Source: Actinomycetota bacterium
GTDB lineage: Bacteria; Actinomycetota; Acidimicrobiia; Acidimicrobiales; CADCSY01
DNA: 48,186 nt
Direction: 5' to 3'
Assembly (NCBI GenBank): GCA_019347915.1
Contig: JAHWKL010000004.1
Location: forward strand, 1-48,186
Numbering within the stretch: position 1 is the stretch's first letter; each line of letters starts with the position of its first letter. Under the pieces are notes generated by a model. It worked only from the letters and a program-made list of their open reading frames with translations, was not told where the DNA came from and made no database searches. Below, in pieces: positions 21,568 through 30,997 of this stretch. The translations under genes were made by a program, and so were the position numbers.

Positions 21568-23310
21568 GTGGCCGACCACGACGAGGCCGAGCTCGAGGAG
21601 CTGCGCGAGCAGGCGATGACGCTGGAGGAGGAGGTCGCCCTGCTCCGGCGGCGGCTGCAGGATGCCCCCAAGCGGGTCCGCACCCTCGAGGAGCGTCTGC
21701 TGGAGACCAAGGGCCAGCTGGCGCAGGCGGTGTCCCAGAACGAGAAGCTCACCTACACGCTGCGCGAGGCCCGTGAGCACATCGCCGCGCTGCGTGAGGA
21801 GGTGGAGAAGCTCACCCAGCCCCCGTCCGCCTACGGCACCCTGCTCGGCCACAACGACGATGGCACGGTCGACGTCTTCTCCGCCGGCCGGAAGATGCGG
21901 GTGGCGGTGCATCCCGACCTGACCGAAGCCGACCTGCCCCGCGGCGCCGAAGTGGCGCTGAACGAGTCCCTCAACGTGGTGCTGGCCCGGGCGGCGGAGA
22001 TCTCGGGTGAGGTGGTCACGGTCAAGGAGCTTCTCGACGACCGGCGGCGGGCCCTCATTCTCGGCCGGGCCGACGAGGAGCGGGTGGTGGAGCTCTCCGA
22101 CTCCATGGTGGACACCGTGCTGCGGGCCGGCGACACCGTGCTGATGGATCCCCGGTCGGGCTTGATCCTCGAGAAGCTGCCCCGCCCCGAGGTCGAGGAG
22201 CTGGTGCTCGAGGAGGTGCCCGACATCTCCTATGCCGATGTGGGTGGCCTCGACGCCCAGATCGAGCAGATCACCGATGCGGTCGAGCTGCCGTTCATCC
22301 ATCGCCGCCTGTTCGAGGAGTACCGCCTGCCCGCCCCCAAGGGCATCCTGCTGTACGGACCTCCGGGCTGCGGCAAGACCCTCATCGCCAAGGCGGTGGC
22401 CAACTCGCTGTCCAAGAAGGTCAGCCAGGTGACGGGGCAGCCCGCGGCTCGCAGTTACTTCCTGAACATCAAGGGCCCCGAGCTGCTCAACAAGTACGTG
22501 GGCGAGACCGAGCGCCAGATCCGGCTGGTGTTCCAGCGGGCTCGGGAGAAGTCGGAGGAGGGCGTGCCCGTCATCGTGTTCTTCGACGAGATGGACAGCC
22601 TCTTCCGCACCCGCGGCAGCGGCATCAGCTCCGACATGGAATCGACCATCGTCCCTCAGCTCCTGGCCGAGATCGACGGGGTGGAGACGCTGCGCAACGT
22701 CATCGTCATCGGCGCCTCCAACCGCGAGGATCTCATCGACCCGGCGATCCTGCGGCCGGGCCGCCTGGACGTGAAGATCAAGATCGAGCGCCCCAACGAG
22801 GAGGCGGCCGTCTCGATCTTCAACCGCTACCTCGACACCTCCCTGCCGCTGGCCGCCGACGAGGTCGCGGACCTGGGCGGCGGCGACCCGGAGAAGGCGG
22901 TGCGGGTCATGATCGAGCGCACGGTCGAGGTCATGTTCCGGGCCGACGAGGCCAACCGGTTCCTGGAGATCACCTACCAGAACGGCGACAAGGAGGTCAT
23001 GTACTTCAAGGACTTCGCCTCGGGGGCCATGATCGAGAACATCGTGCGCCGAGCCAAGAAGCTGGCCATCAAGCGGCTCATCTCCGGCGGTGCGCCGGGG
23101 ATCCGGACCGCCGATCTCCAGGCTTCGATCGCCCAGGAGTACAAGGAGCACGAGGACCTGCCCAACACCACCAACCCCGACGACTGGGCCAAGATCTCGG
23201 GCAAGAAGGGTGAGCGCATCGTCTACGTCCGCACGCTGGTGTCCCAGGGCACCGACGAGGTCGGGGGCGGCCGTTCGATCGAGCGGGTGGCCACCGGCCA
23301 GTACCTGTGA
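21568..23310 (+). CDS. arc: Proteasome-activating AAA ATPase ARC/Mpa
   Basis: Coiled-coil N-terminus, [13 protein letters not shown] Walker [11 protein letters not shown] Walker B, C-terminal GQYL; GTG start within the longer ORF. Confidence 0.96.
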   Translation: MADHDEAELEELREQAMTLEEEVALLRRRLQDAPKRVRTLEERLLETKGQLAQAVSQNEKLTYTLREAREHIAALREEVEKLTQPPSAYGTLLGHNDDGTVDVFSAGRKMRVAVHPDLTEADLPRGAEVALNESLNVVLARAAEISGEVVTVKELLDDRRRALILGRADEERVVELSDSMVDTVLRAGDTVLMDPRSGLILEKLPRPEVEELVLEEVPDISYADVGGLDAQIEQITDAVELPFIHRRLFEEYRLPAPKGILLYGPPGCGKTLIAKAVANSLSKKVSQVTGQPAARSYFLNIKGPELLNKYVGETERQIRLVFQRAREKSEEGVPVIVFFDEMDSLFRTRGSGISSDMESTIVPQLLAEIDGVETLRNVIVIGASNREDLIDPAILRPGRLDVKIKIERPNEEAAVSIFNRYLDTSLPLAADEVADLGGGDPEKAVRVMIERTVEVMFRADEANRFLEITYQNGDKEVMYFKDFASGAMIENIVRRAKKLAIKRLISGGAPGIRTADLQASIAQEYKEHEDLPNTTNPDDWAKISGKKGERIVYVRTLVSQGTDEVGGGRSIERVATGQYL

Positions 23311-23366
23311 GGTGACGGCGCCGGACTGTCGCCGATTCCGGCGTCACCGGAGGTAGGGTCAACCTC

Positions 23367-24854
23367 GTGGCCATCCCCAAGGTCTGCGGGATCGAGACCG
23401 AGTACGGCATCGTGGTCCGGGGCGCCGCTGAGCCCAACCCGATGGCGGCCTCCTCGCTGCTGATCAACGCCTACGTGTCGTCGCTGCAGCCCCGCGTCGG
23501 TTGGGATTTCGAGGACGAGTCCCCCGGCAACGACGCCCGGGGCTACCGGGTCGAGGGCCCTGCCGCGCCGGAGGTCGAGACCCATCTGGTCAACGCCGTG
23601 CTGACCAACGGCGCCCGTTACTACGTCGACCATGCCCACCCGGAGCTGTCCATCCCCGAGTGCCGTGACGCCCGTGAGGTCGTCGTCTGGGACAAGGCCG
23701 GCGAGCAGATCCTCCTGCGTTCCATGCGTGCGGCCCAGGCCACGCTGCCGCCCGGGCAGGAGCTGGTCGTCTACAAGAACAACAGCGATCGCAAGGGCAA
23801 CAGCTACGGCTGCCACGAGAACTACCTCGTCGACCGGGCCGTGCCCTTCCACCGCATCGTGGCGGGGATCTTGCCCTTCTTCGTCACCCGCCAGCTGTTC
23901 GCCGGGGCGGGCAAGGTGGGCTCCGAGGCCCCGGGCCTCTCCTCGGCCGAGGTCCCCTTCCAGCTGTCCCAGCGGGCTGACTTCTTCGAGGAGGAGGTGG
24001 GGCTCGAGACCACGCTGAAGCGCCCCATCGTCAACACCCGTGACGAGCCACACTGCGACGCCCAGAAGTACCGTCGCCTCCATGTGATCCTGGGTGACGC
24101 CAACTGCTCCGAGCTCGCCACCTTCCTCAAGGTGGGCACGACCGCCCTGGTGCTGGCCATGATCGAGGACGACGAGCTGCCCCGGAACCTGGCGCTGGCT
24201 TCGCCGGTCCGGGCGCTGCGCCAGGTGTCCTACGACCTCGACCTGGGGCTGTCGCTCGAGCTGGCCGACGGCGGGCGGATCAGCGCCCTCGACATCCAGT
24301 GGGAGTACCTCACCTGGGCCCGGAAGTACGCCGACACCCACGGGCTCGAAGCCGTCGGTGAGGAAGTGGGCGGCGAGATCCTTCAACGCTGGGAATCCGT
24401 GCTCACCGCCCTCGAGACCGATCCCATGTCGCTGGCCGGCTCCCTCGACTGGGTGGCGAAGTACACGCTGCTGTCCGCCTACCGTGACCGCCACGGGTTG
24501 GCGTGGGACGCCGCCCGGCTGGCAGCGATGGACCTGCAGTACCACGACCTGCGCCCGGAGCGCTCCCTCTCCGCCCGTCTCGGTCTCGAACGACTCACCG
24601 AGGACGCCGAGGTCGAGGCGGCGGTCACCGAACCCCCGGCCACGACCAGGGCCTGGTTCCGCGGCAAGTGCCTGCAGCGGTGGGCGTCCCAGATCGTTGC
24701 CGCCAACTGGGACTCGCTGGTCTTCGACGTGGGTGCCGACCCGTTGCGCCGGGTGCCGATGATCGAGCCACTCAAGGGGACAGCGGCCATGGTCGACGAC
24801 TTGTTGGAGGCATGTGCCACGCCCAGCGAGCTGCTCCAGCGGTTGGGCACGTGA
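23367..24854 (+). CDS. dop: Pup deamidase/depupylase Dop
   Basis: [45 protein letters not shown]; precedes pup. Confidence 0.95.
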   Translation: MAIPKVCGIETEYGIVVRGAAEPNPMAASSLLINAYVSSLQPRVGWDFEDESPGNDARGYRVEGPAAPEVETHLVNAVLTNGARYYVDHAHPELSIPECRDAREVVVWDKAGEQILLRSMRAAQATLPPGQELVVYKNNSDRKGNSYGCHENYLVDRAVPFHRIVAGILPFFVTRQLFAGAGKVGSEAPGLSSAEVPFQLSQRADFFEEEVGLETTLKRPIVNTRDEPHCDAQKYRRLHVILGDANCSELATFLKVGTTALVLAMIEDDELPRNLALASPVRALRQVSYDLDLGLSLELADGGRISALDIQWEYLTWARKYADTHGLEAVGEEVGGEILQRWESVLTALETDPMSLAGSLDWVAKYTLLSAYRDRHGLAWDAARLAAMDLQYHDLRPERSLSARLGLERLTEDAEVEAAVTEPPATTRAWFRGKCLQRWASQIVAANWDSLVFDVGADPLRRVPMIEPLKGTAAMVDDLLEACATPSELLQRLGT

Positions 24855-24881
24855 ACAGTGCGAACAGTGAGGTGATGAGCG

Positions 24882-25079
24882 ATGGTTGAACGGGAACATC
24901 GGAGGAAGCCGGCGCCGAGCCGCCACGAGGAAGAGGCGGTCGACGAGCAGCCGACGAAGTCCGAGAAGGGGGAGAAGATCAAGGCCGAGCTCGACGACCT
25001 GCTGGACGAGATCGACGAGGTCCTGGAGGTGAACTCCGAGGAGTTCGTCCGGTCCTACGTCCAGAAGGGTGGACAGTAG
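24882..25079 (+). CDS. pup: Prokaryotic ubiquitin-like protein Pup
   Basis: 65 aa, DLLDEIDEVLEVNSEEFVRSYVQKGGQ, C-terminal GGQ. Confidence 0.97.
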   Translation: MVEREHRRKPAPSRHEEEAVDEQPTKSEKGEKIKAELDDLLDEIDEVLEVNSEEFVRSYVQKGGQ

Positions 25080-25136
25080 GCTCCGGCTCGGTTCTCCACT
25101 CAGGGCGAGAACATCGAGCGGGTAGCCTCCCCGAGC

Positions 25137-25970
25137 GTGGCCTTCCCCTTCTACCTGCCCGGTGACGATCCGGGCCCCAGCTTCGCCGAGCTCCTGCGCC
25201 GCACCGGCGGGTGCCCTCCCACCCCGGCGGGCCCGATCGACGACGTGACGCACGGCACCACGGTCGTGGCCCTGCGCTACGCCGACGGCGTGGTCATGGC
25301 TGGCGACCGCCGGGCGACGTCGGGGAACCTCATCAGCCATCGCACCATGGAGAAGGTCTTTCCTGCCGACCGGCACTCCGGGGTGGCCATCGCCGGAGCG
25401 GCAGGGCCGGCAGTCGAGATGGTGCGCCTCTTCCAGCTCCAGCTCGAGCACTACGAGAAGGTGGAGGGCGTCGAGCTGAGCCTGGAAGGCAAGGCCAACC
25501 AGCTGAGCGTCATGGTCCGCAACCACCTCCCGGCGGCCATGCAGGGCCTCATGGTGGTGCCTCTGTTCGCCGGCTACGACCTTGGCCGCGGCGCCGGCCG
25601 CCTCTTCCAGTACGACGTGACCGGGGGACGCTACGAGGAGAGCGACTTCGCCACCAACGGGTCCGGCCGGCTGCACGCCGGAACGGTGGTCAAGCTCGGG
25701 TACCGAGAGGGCGTCGAGCGGACCGGTGCGCTCGACCTGGCCATCTCGGCGTTGTTCCAGGCCGCCGACGAGGACTCGGCCACCGGCGGTCCCGACCTGG
25801 TCCGGGGCATCTACCCGACCATGGCCACCATCACGAGCGCCGGCTTCGAGCGGGTGGACGCCGACGAGGTGGCCGACCGCTTCCGCCGGCTGGTCGAGCG
25901 CTTGTCGACGCCCGAGGGCACGGCCAGCACGGGGGCCACACCCACCATCGGCGGTGGAGGTGCGTCATGA
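25137..25970 (+). CDS. prcB: Proteasome beta subunit
   Basis: HG|TTVVALRYADGVVMAGDRRAT; implied 40-residue propeptide before Thr1. Confidence 0.96.
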   Translation: MAFPFYLPGDDPGPSFAELLRRTGGCPPTPAGPIDDVTHGTTVVALRYADGVVMAGDRRATSGNLISHRTMEKVFPADRHSGVAIAGAAGPAVEMVRLFQLQLEHYEKVEGVELSLEGKANQLSVMVRNHLPAAMQGLMVVPLFAGYDLGRGAGRLFQYDVTGGRYEESDFATNGSGRLHAGTVVKLGYREGVERTGALDLAISALFQAADEDSATGGPDLVRGIYPTMATITSAGFERVDADEVADRFRRLVERLSTPEGTASTGATPTIGGGGAS

Positions 25971-26644
25971 CCATGCCCTTCTACGTCTCCCCCGAGCAGG
26001 TCATGAAGGACCGGGCCGACTACGCCCGCAAGGGGATCGCCCGGGGCCGCAGCCTGGTCGCTGCCACCTACGACGACGGCATCCTGATCTGCGCCGAGAA
26101 CCCGTCCCGCCGGTTGCGCAAGATCAGCGAGATCTACGACCGGATCGCCTTCGCCGCGGTGGGGAAGTACAACGAGTTCGACCAGCTCCGGATCGCCGGG
26201 ATCCGTGCCGCTGACCTCAAGGGCTACGCCTACAGCCGCCAGGACGTCGACGCCCGCAGCCTGGCCAACAACTACGCCCAGATCCTGGGGCAGATCTTCA
26301 CCCACGAGATGAAGCCCATGGAGGTCGAGATCCTCGTGGCCGAGGTCGGCACCATCCCGGAGCAGGATCGCCTCTTCCACCTGCTCTACGACGGCACGGT
26401 CGTCGACGAGAGCCGGTTCACCGTGCTGGGGGGCGAGGCGGAGACCATCGCCGAGCGGCTCCGGGAGCACTACGCCGACGGGCTCGACCAGCCGTCGGTC
26501 ATCCGGCTGTCGACGGTGGCGCTGGGCGGGCCGGACCGGACCCTCAGCGCCGGCGAGCTCGAGGTGGCGGTGTTGAGCCGCAGCGAGGAGGGCCGGGCGT
26601 TCCGGCGGCTGGACGAGGAGACCCTTGCCCGCCTGCTGGGATGA
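25967..26644 (+). CDS. prcA: Proteasome alpha subunit
   Basis: MTMPFYVSPEQVMKDRADYARKGIARGRSLVA; ATGA overlap with prcB. Confidence 0.96.
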   Translation: MTMPFYVSPEQVMKDRADYARKGIARGRSLVAATYDDGILICAENPSRRLRKISEIYDRIAFAAVGKYNEFDQLRIAGIRAADLKGYAYSRQDVDARSLANNYAQILGQIFTHEMKPMEVEILVAEVGTIPEQDRLFHLLYDGTVVDESRFTVLGGEAETIAERLREHYADGLDQPSVIRLSTVALGGPDRTLSAGELEVAVLSRSEEGRAFRRLDEETLARLLG

Positions 26645-26654
26645 CGCGGGAGGC

Positions 26655-26981
26655 TCAGGCGACGGCGCTGGCGTAGGCCTGGACCACCAGGGCCAGTACC
26701 AGCAGCAGGGCGAACCACAGCGACACCGGCACGACCCGGCCGGGGCCTTCGCCGTCATCGTCGAAGGCCGACTCCACCTCGTCGACCAGCAGAAGCTCGC
26801 GGGCCAGCGCCAGGTCGGGCTCGTCCACCAGCACCTCGACGGCGCCCATGGGGTACGGGCCGTCGACGCCGCCGCCACGGAGCTGGGTGACCACACCCTC
26901 TGATCCGAGCCGAGCGGCCAGGACCCGGGCGTGGAAGCCGGAGGGCACCCTGGCCAGCGGCACCATCCTCACCTCGGCCAC
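26655..26981 (-). CDS. DUF2007-like small membrane protein
   Basis: MAEVRMVPLARVPSGFHARVLAARLGSEGVVTQLRGG... plus C-terminal TM; GTG start with TAGGCT 6 nt upstream. Confidence 0.65.
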   Translation of the reverse strand: MAEVRMVPLARVPSGFHARVLAARLGSEGVVTQLRGGGVDGPYPMGAVEVLVDEPDLALARELLLVDEVESAFDDDGEGPGRVVPVSLWFALLLVLALVVQAYASAVA

Positions 26982-27000
26982 CTCATGAGCCTACTGAGGG

Positions 27001-27221
27001 CCGCCTCCGGCGGCGAGCGTGGCAGGCTCGCTTCGCTCGCGGAAGGACTCGGTGCCGCCTGCGGCGGCGCTCAGTCCCGCTCCGTCCGGCCAAGCCGGCT
27101 GCGCCGGCGGCCGGACGGCGGATTATCGCCTGGCGAGGCTGCGGAGGCCGCCAGGCGGAGCAGCGACGAGGACTGGTCCAGCTCCGTGCGAACGGGCGCC
27201 GGCGGATTATCGCCGGCGCAA
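27001..27221 (+). repeat. Palindrome-rich mosaic intergenic repeat, copy A
   Basis: 105-bp core 27026..27130 matches the reverse complement of 39833..39937 with 6 mismatches; second copy of GGCGGATTATCGCC at 27201..27214. Confidence 0.9.
27082..27118. repeat. Perfect hairpin within repeat copy A
   Basis: CCGTCCGGCC-AA-GCCGGC-TGC-GCCGGC-GGCCGGACGG (10+6 bp arms, AA bulge, 3-nt loop). Confidence 0.9.
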
Positions 27222-27240
27222 GACAGATAGCGTGACGCCG

Positions 27241-28608
27241 ATGGACCGGAGGATCTTCGGGCTGGAGAACGAGTACGGCGTCACGTGCACCCTGCGTGGT
27301 CAACGTCGCCTCAGCCCGGACGAGGTGGCCCGCTACCTCTTCCGCCGCGTCGTCTCGTGGGGCCGGAGCAGCAACGTGTTCCTGGAGAACGGCGCCCGTC
27401 TGTACCTGGACGTGGGCAGCCATCCCGAGTACGCCACCCCCGAGTGCGACTCCATCCACGACCTGGTGGTGCACGACAAGGCCGGGGAACGGATCCTCGA
27501 ACAACTGCTGACCTTCGCCGAGCAGCGCCTCCGAGAGGAGGGCATCCGCGGGGTCATTTACCTGTTCAAGAACAACACCGACTCCGCCGGCAACTCGTAC
27601 GGGTGCCACGAGAACTACCTGACCAGCCGGCGTGACGACTTCGGTCATTACGCCGAGGTGCTCATCCCCTTCCTGGTGTCCCGCCAGGTCTACGCCGGCG
27701 CCGGCAAGGTGCTCCAGACGGCCCGCGGGGCGATGTACTGCATCTCCCAGCGGGCGGAGCACATCTGGGAGGGGGTCTCCAGCGCCACCACCCGGAGTCG
27801 CCCCATCATCAACACGCGAGACGAGCCCCATGCCGACGCCGAGCGCTACCGGCGCCTGCACGTCATCGTGGGCGATTCCAACATGAGCGAGTACGCCACC
27901 TTCCTCAAGGTGGGCGCCACGTCGATCCTGCTGCGGATGCTCGAGGACCCGGGGGTGGTGCTCCGTGACATGACACTGGAGAACCCCATTCGTGCCATCC
28001 GCGAGATCAGCCACGACACGACGTGCCGGAAGCGGGTGCGCCTGGCCCATGGCCGAGAGGTGAGCGCCCTCGACATCCAGAGTGAGTACCTGAACCGGGC
28101 ATTGCGCTACGCCGAGGCGAAGGGTGTGAGCGCACTCGAAGAGCAGGCGCTGCGCATGTGGGAGCACTGCCTGACCGGCCTGGCCAAGGACCCCCTCTCG
28201 CTCGACCGGGAATGCGACTGGGTCATCAAGCACAACCTCATCGAGGCCTACCGCGACCGCCACGACCTGCCGCTGATGCATCCCCGAGTGGCCTTGATGG
28301 ACCTGCAGTACCACGACGTGAACCGGGAGCGGGGGCTGTTCTACCGGCTGCAGGCTCGTGACCTGGTCGACCGCATGTGCACCGAGGAGGAGGTCGATCG
28401 AGCCGGGCCCGGCTCCCTCGAGCCTCCGCAGACCACCCGTGCCCGCCTGCGTGGCGAGTTCATCCGCCGGGCCAAGGAACGCAAGCGGGACTACACCGTC
28501 GACTGGGTGCACCTGAAGCTCAATGACCAGGCCCAGCGGACCGTGCTGTGCAAGGACCCGTTCAAGTCCAGGGACGAGCGAGTCGAACGGTTGATCGCCT
28601 CGTTGTGA
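27241..28608 (+). CDS. pafA: Pup--protein ligase PafA
   Basis: [16 protein letters not shown]..., [50 protein letters not shown]. Confidence 0.96.
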   Translation: MDRRIFGLENEYGVTCTLRGQRRLSPDEVARYLFRRVVSWGRSSNVFLENGARLYLDVGSHPEYATPECDSIHDLVVHDKAGERILEQLLTFAEQRLREEGIRGVIYLFKNNTDSAGNSYGCHENYLTSRRDDFGHYAEVLIPFLVSRQVYAGAGKVLQTARGAMYCISQRAEHIWEGVSSATTRSRPIINTRDEPHADAERYRRLHVIVGDSNMSEYATFLKVGATSILLRMLEDPGVVLRDMTLENPIRAIREISHDTTCRKRVRLAHGREVSALDIQSEYLNRALRYAEAKGVSALEEQALRMWEHCLTGLAKDPLSLDRECDWVIKHNLIEAYRDRHDLPLMHPRVALMDLQYHDVNRERGLFYRLQARDLVDRMCTEEEVDRAGPGSLEPPQTTRARLRGEFIRRAKERKRDYTVDWVHLKLNDQAQRTVLCKDPFKSRDERVERLIASL

Positions 28609-28641
28609 CCCTCCGGCCGTCGAAGAACGGCTGACACGGCC

Positions 28642-29721
28642 GTGCCTTCGTTCCGTACCGCCACCGTCGTCGCCATCACCGAGGACCGGCCCGGCCTGCA
28701 GCGCATCCAGACCACCTTCGGTGATCCGGGAGGCACCGGAGGCCAGGCAGAGGGGCGCGCCTACGTGCTCACCGAGCTCCTCGGTCCGGTCGCGGTGGGT
28801 GATCGCGTCGTGTTGAACACCACTGCCGTCGAGTTGGGGCTGGGCACCGGCGGGTGGGACGTGGTGCACTGGAACCTGTCACGGGACGAGTGGCGCTCGC
28901 CTGGGCCGGGCCACAGCATGAAGTTGCGCTACACGAGCCTCCAGGCCGACATGGGTTCGGCCGAGGAGTTCCACGCCGGCGCCCTCGCTGAGGCGGACGA
29001 CCTCGACGGCGTCCCCGTCGTGGTCTGCAGTCTCCACAGCCAGGTTCCCTGCGTGGCCGTGGCCGCCAAGCACCTGCGCCCGGAGCTGAGGTTGGCCTAC
29101 GTCATGACCGACGGCGGCGCCCTGCCGCTCGCCACCTCCGACCTGGTGGCGCACATGAGGGCCCGGGGGCTGGTCGATGCCACCGTGACCGCCGGGCACG
29201 CCTTCGGTGGCGACCACGAGGCCATCAACGTGCCGTCGGCCCTGGCCGTGGCCCGGCGGGTGGCCGAGGCCGACGTCGTGGTGGTGGGCATGGGCCCGGG
29301 ATCGGCGGGGACCGCCACCCGTCTCGGCTACAGCGCGCTGGAGGTGGCTCCCGCCCTCGACGCCGCCGAGTCACTGGGAGGCCGGCCGATCGCCGCCGTG
29401 CGCTTCTCGCTTGCCGACCCCCGCCTCCGTCACCAGGGGGTCAGCCACCACACCCTCACCGTGCTGTCCCTGCTCGCCCGGGCCCGGGCCACCATCGGCG
29501 TGCCCCGGGGAGCGTTCGAGGCCCGGCTCCGAGGAGATCTGGAGGGCAGCGGCGTGGCCGACCGTCACCGCCTGCTCTCGGTGGCCGACCCAGGCGTTCC
29601 GGATCTCTTGGCCGAACACGGGCTTCACGTCCCTTCGATGGGTCGGCTGCCGGCAGCCGACCCGGGTTTCTACGCGGTGGCCGGCGCCGCCGGGACCGCC
29701 GCTGCCCACGTCGCCCGCTGA
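28642..29721 (+). CDS. DUF3866-family protein
   Basis: VVAITEDRPGLQRIQTTF...DRVVLNTTAVELGLGTGGWDVVHWNL; recognised by similarity of recalled family motifs. Confidence 0.75.
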   Translation: MPSFRTATVVAITEDRPGLQRIQTTFGDPGGTGGQAEGRAYVLTELLGPVAVGDRVVLNTTAVELGLGTGGWDVVHWNLSRDEWRSPGPGHSMKLRYTSLQADMGSAEEFHAGALAEADDLDGVPVVVCSLHSQVPCVAVAAKHLRPELRLAYVMTDGGALPLATSDLVAHMRARGLVDATVTAGHAFGGDHEAINVPSALAVARRVAEADVVVVGMGPGSAGTATRLGYSALEVAPALDAAESLGGRPIAAVRFSLADPRLRHQGVSHHTLTVLSLLARARATIGVPRGAFEARLRGDLEGSGVADRHRLLSVADPGVPDLLAEHGLHVPSMGRLPAADPGFYAVAGAAGTAAAHVAR

Positions 29722-29761
29722 TGGCCGCGGCGGGCGGCCGCCCGCCGGGAGCACCAGCGGC

Positions 29762-29971
29762 TCACTCCCGGGGAGGTTCCTGAGACGGCGGGGGGTGCTC
29801 GGCAGCGCCGGCGGCGTCCTGCTGGGCGCGCAAGGACTCGAGCTGCGCCTCCATCCCTTGCAGTGCCTCCAGCGCCTGGCGAGCGGCGCGCTGCAGCCGC
29901 ACGAGGACGGGCAGCAGCACGGCGGCGGCGCCTACGACCACGACGAGGATGATCAGCGGTACGGGGTCCAC
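29762..29971 (-). CDS. Small single-TM hypothetical protein
   Basis: VDPVPLIILVVVVGAAAVLLPVLVRLQRAARQALEALQGMEAQLESLRAQQ...; GTG with TACGGT 7 nt upstream. Confidence 0.55.
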   Translation of the reverse strand: MDPVPLIILVVVVGAAAVLLPVLVRLQRAARQALEALQGMEAQLESLRAQQDAAGAAEHPPPSQEPPRE

Positions 29972-30067
29972 GGCCAGGACCGTAGCCCTCGGCGGTCCGG
30001 CGAGCCGCACCACGGTGACCCCGGGCCCTGGCCGTCGTCTGTCCCGCCGCCGGTACCATCGCCGGCG

Positions 30068-30997
30068 GTGTCGCGCGTGGAGCGTCTGCTCAACCTCACG
30101 GCCGCCCTGCTCACCGCCACCCGTCCACTCACCCGGGCGGAGATCCGCGAGCGGGTCCCTGGCTATCCCCCCGGTGACGACGACCGGGGCTCGTTCCGCC
30201 GGGCGTTCGAGCGCGACAAGGACGCCCTGCGAGAGATGGGGATCCCTCTCGTGCTCCGGGAGGTCCCCGGCACCGATCCCGTGGTCGAGGGCTACCTGAT
30301 CCCCCGCGACCAGTACGCCCTGCGCGACCCTGGCCTGGAGCCCGACGAGCTGGCCGCCATCCACCTGGCCGCCGCCGCCGTGCAGCTGGACGGGATGCGG
30401 GGCACCGAAGCCATCTGGAAGCTGGGCGGAGTACCGGCTGGAGGAGACGGAGCCGACACCCTCGCCGCGCTGCCGACCATCCCGCAGCTCGTTCCGCTGT
30501 TCACGGCGGTGTCGGAGCGCCGGCCCGTGACCTTCGGCTACCGCGGCGAGCAGCGGACCGTTGATCCTCACCGTCTCTCGTTCACCCGAGGCCGCTGGTA
30601 CCTCGACGGCGAGGACCACACGAGAGGCGCCTCTCGCCAGTTCCGTCTCGACCGCGTGGAGGGCGACGTGACGCTGGGCGAGCCGGGCAGCTTCGAACGG
30701 CCCCGCTCGCTCGACGCCGGTGGTAGCCGGCCCTGGGAGATGGGCGGCGAAGAGCCGCTCGACGCCAGGGTCCGGGTCGATGCCGACCTGGCGGGGTGGG
30801 CGGTCGACCACCTGGGTGGCGATGCCGTGGTGGCCGAGGACGCCGACGGGGTCGAGGTCGCCCTCAGGGTCACCAATCGCGACGCCTTCCGATCGTTCGT
30901 CCTGGGCTTCCTCGACCACGCCGAGGTGCTGGGGCCACCGGAGCTGCGGGCCGACATGGTGGCCTGGCTGCAGGAGCTGGCAGGGGAGGGCGCCTGA
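30068..30997 (+). CDS. pafB: WYL-domain transcriptional regulator PafB
   Basis: VSRVERLLNLTAALLTATRPLTRAEIRERVPGYP...; WYL-type region VDPHRLSFTRGRWYLDGEDH; adjacent to pafC. Confidence 0.9.
   Translation: MSRVERLLNLTAALLTATRPLTRAEIRERVPGYPPGDDDRGSFRRAFERDKDALREMGIPLVLREVPGTDPVVEGYLIPRDQYALRDPGLEPDELAAIHLAAAAVQLDGMRGTEAIWKLGGVPAGGDGADTLAALPTIPQLVPLFTAVSERRPVTFGYRGEQRTVDPHRLSFTRGRWYLDGEDHTRGASRQFRLDRVEGDVTLGEPGSFERPRSLDAGGSRPWEMGGEEPLDARVRVDADLAGWAVDHLGGDAVVAEDADGVEVALRVTNRDAFRSFVLGFLDHAEVLGPPELRADMVAWLQELAGEGA

Noticed and set aside
27026-27130. Copy A core as a coding segment (it is translated in flanking long ORFs, e.g. [25 protein letters not shown])
   Set aside because: Both copies are intergenic; pafA, DUF2007 and M20 starts/stops exclude them, and the translations are arginine-rich shadow sequence.
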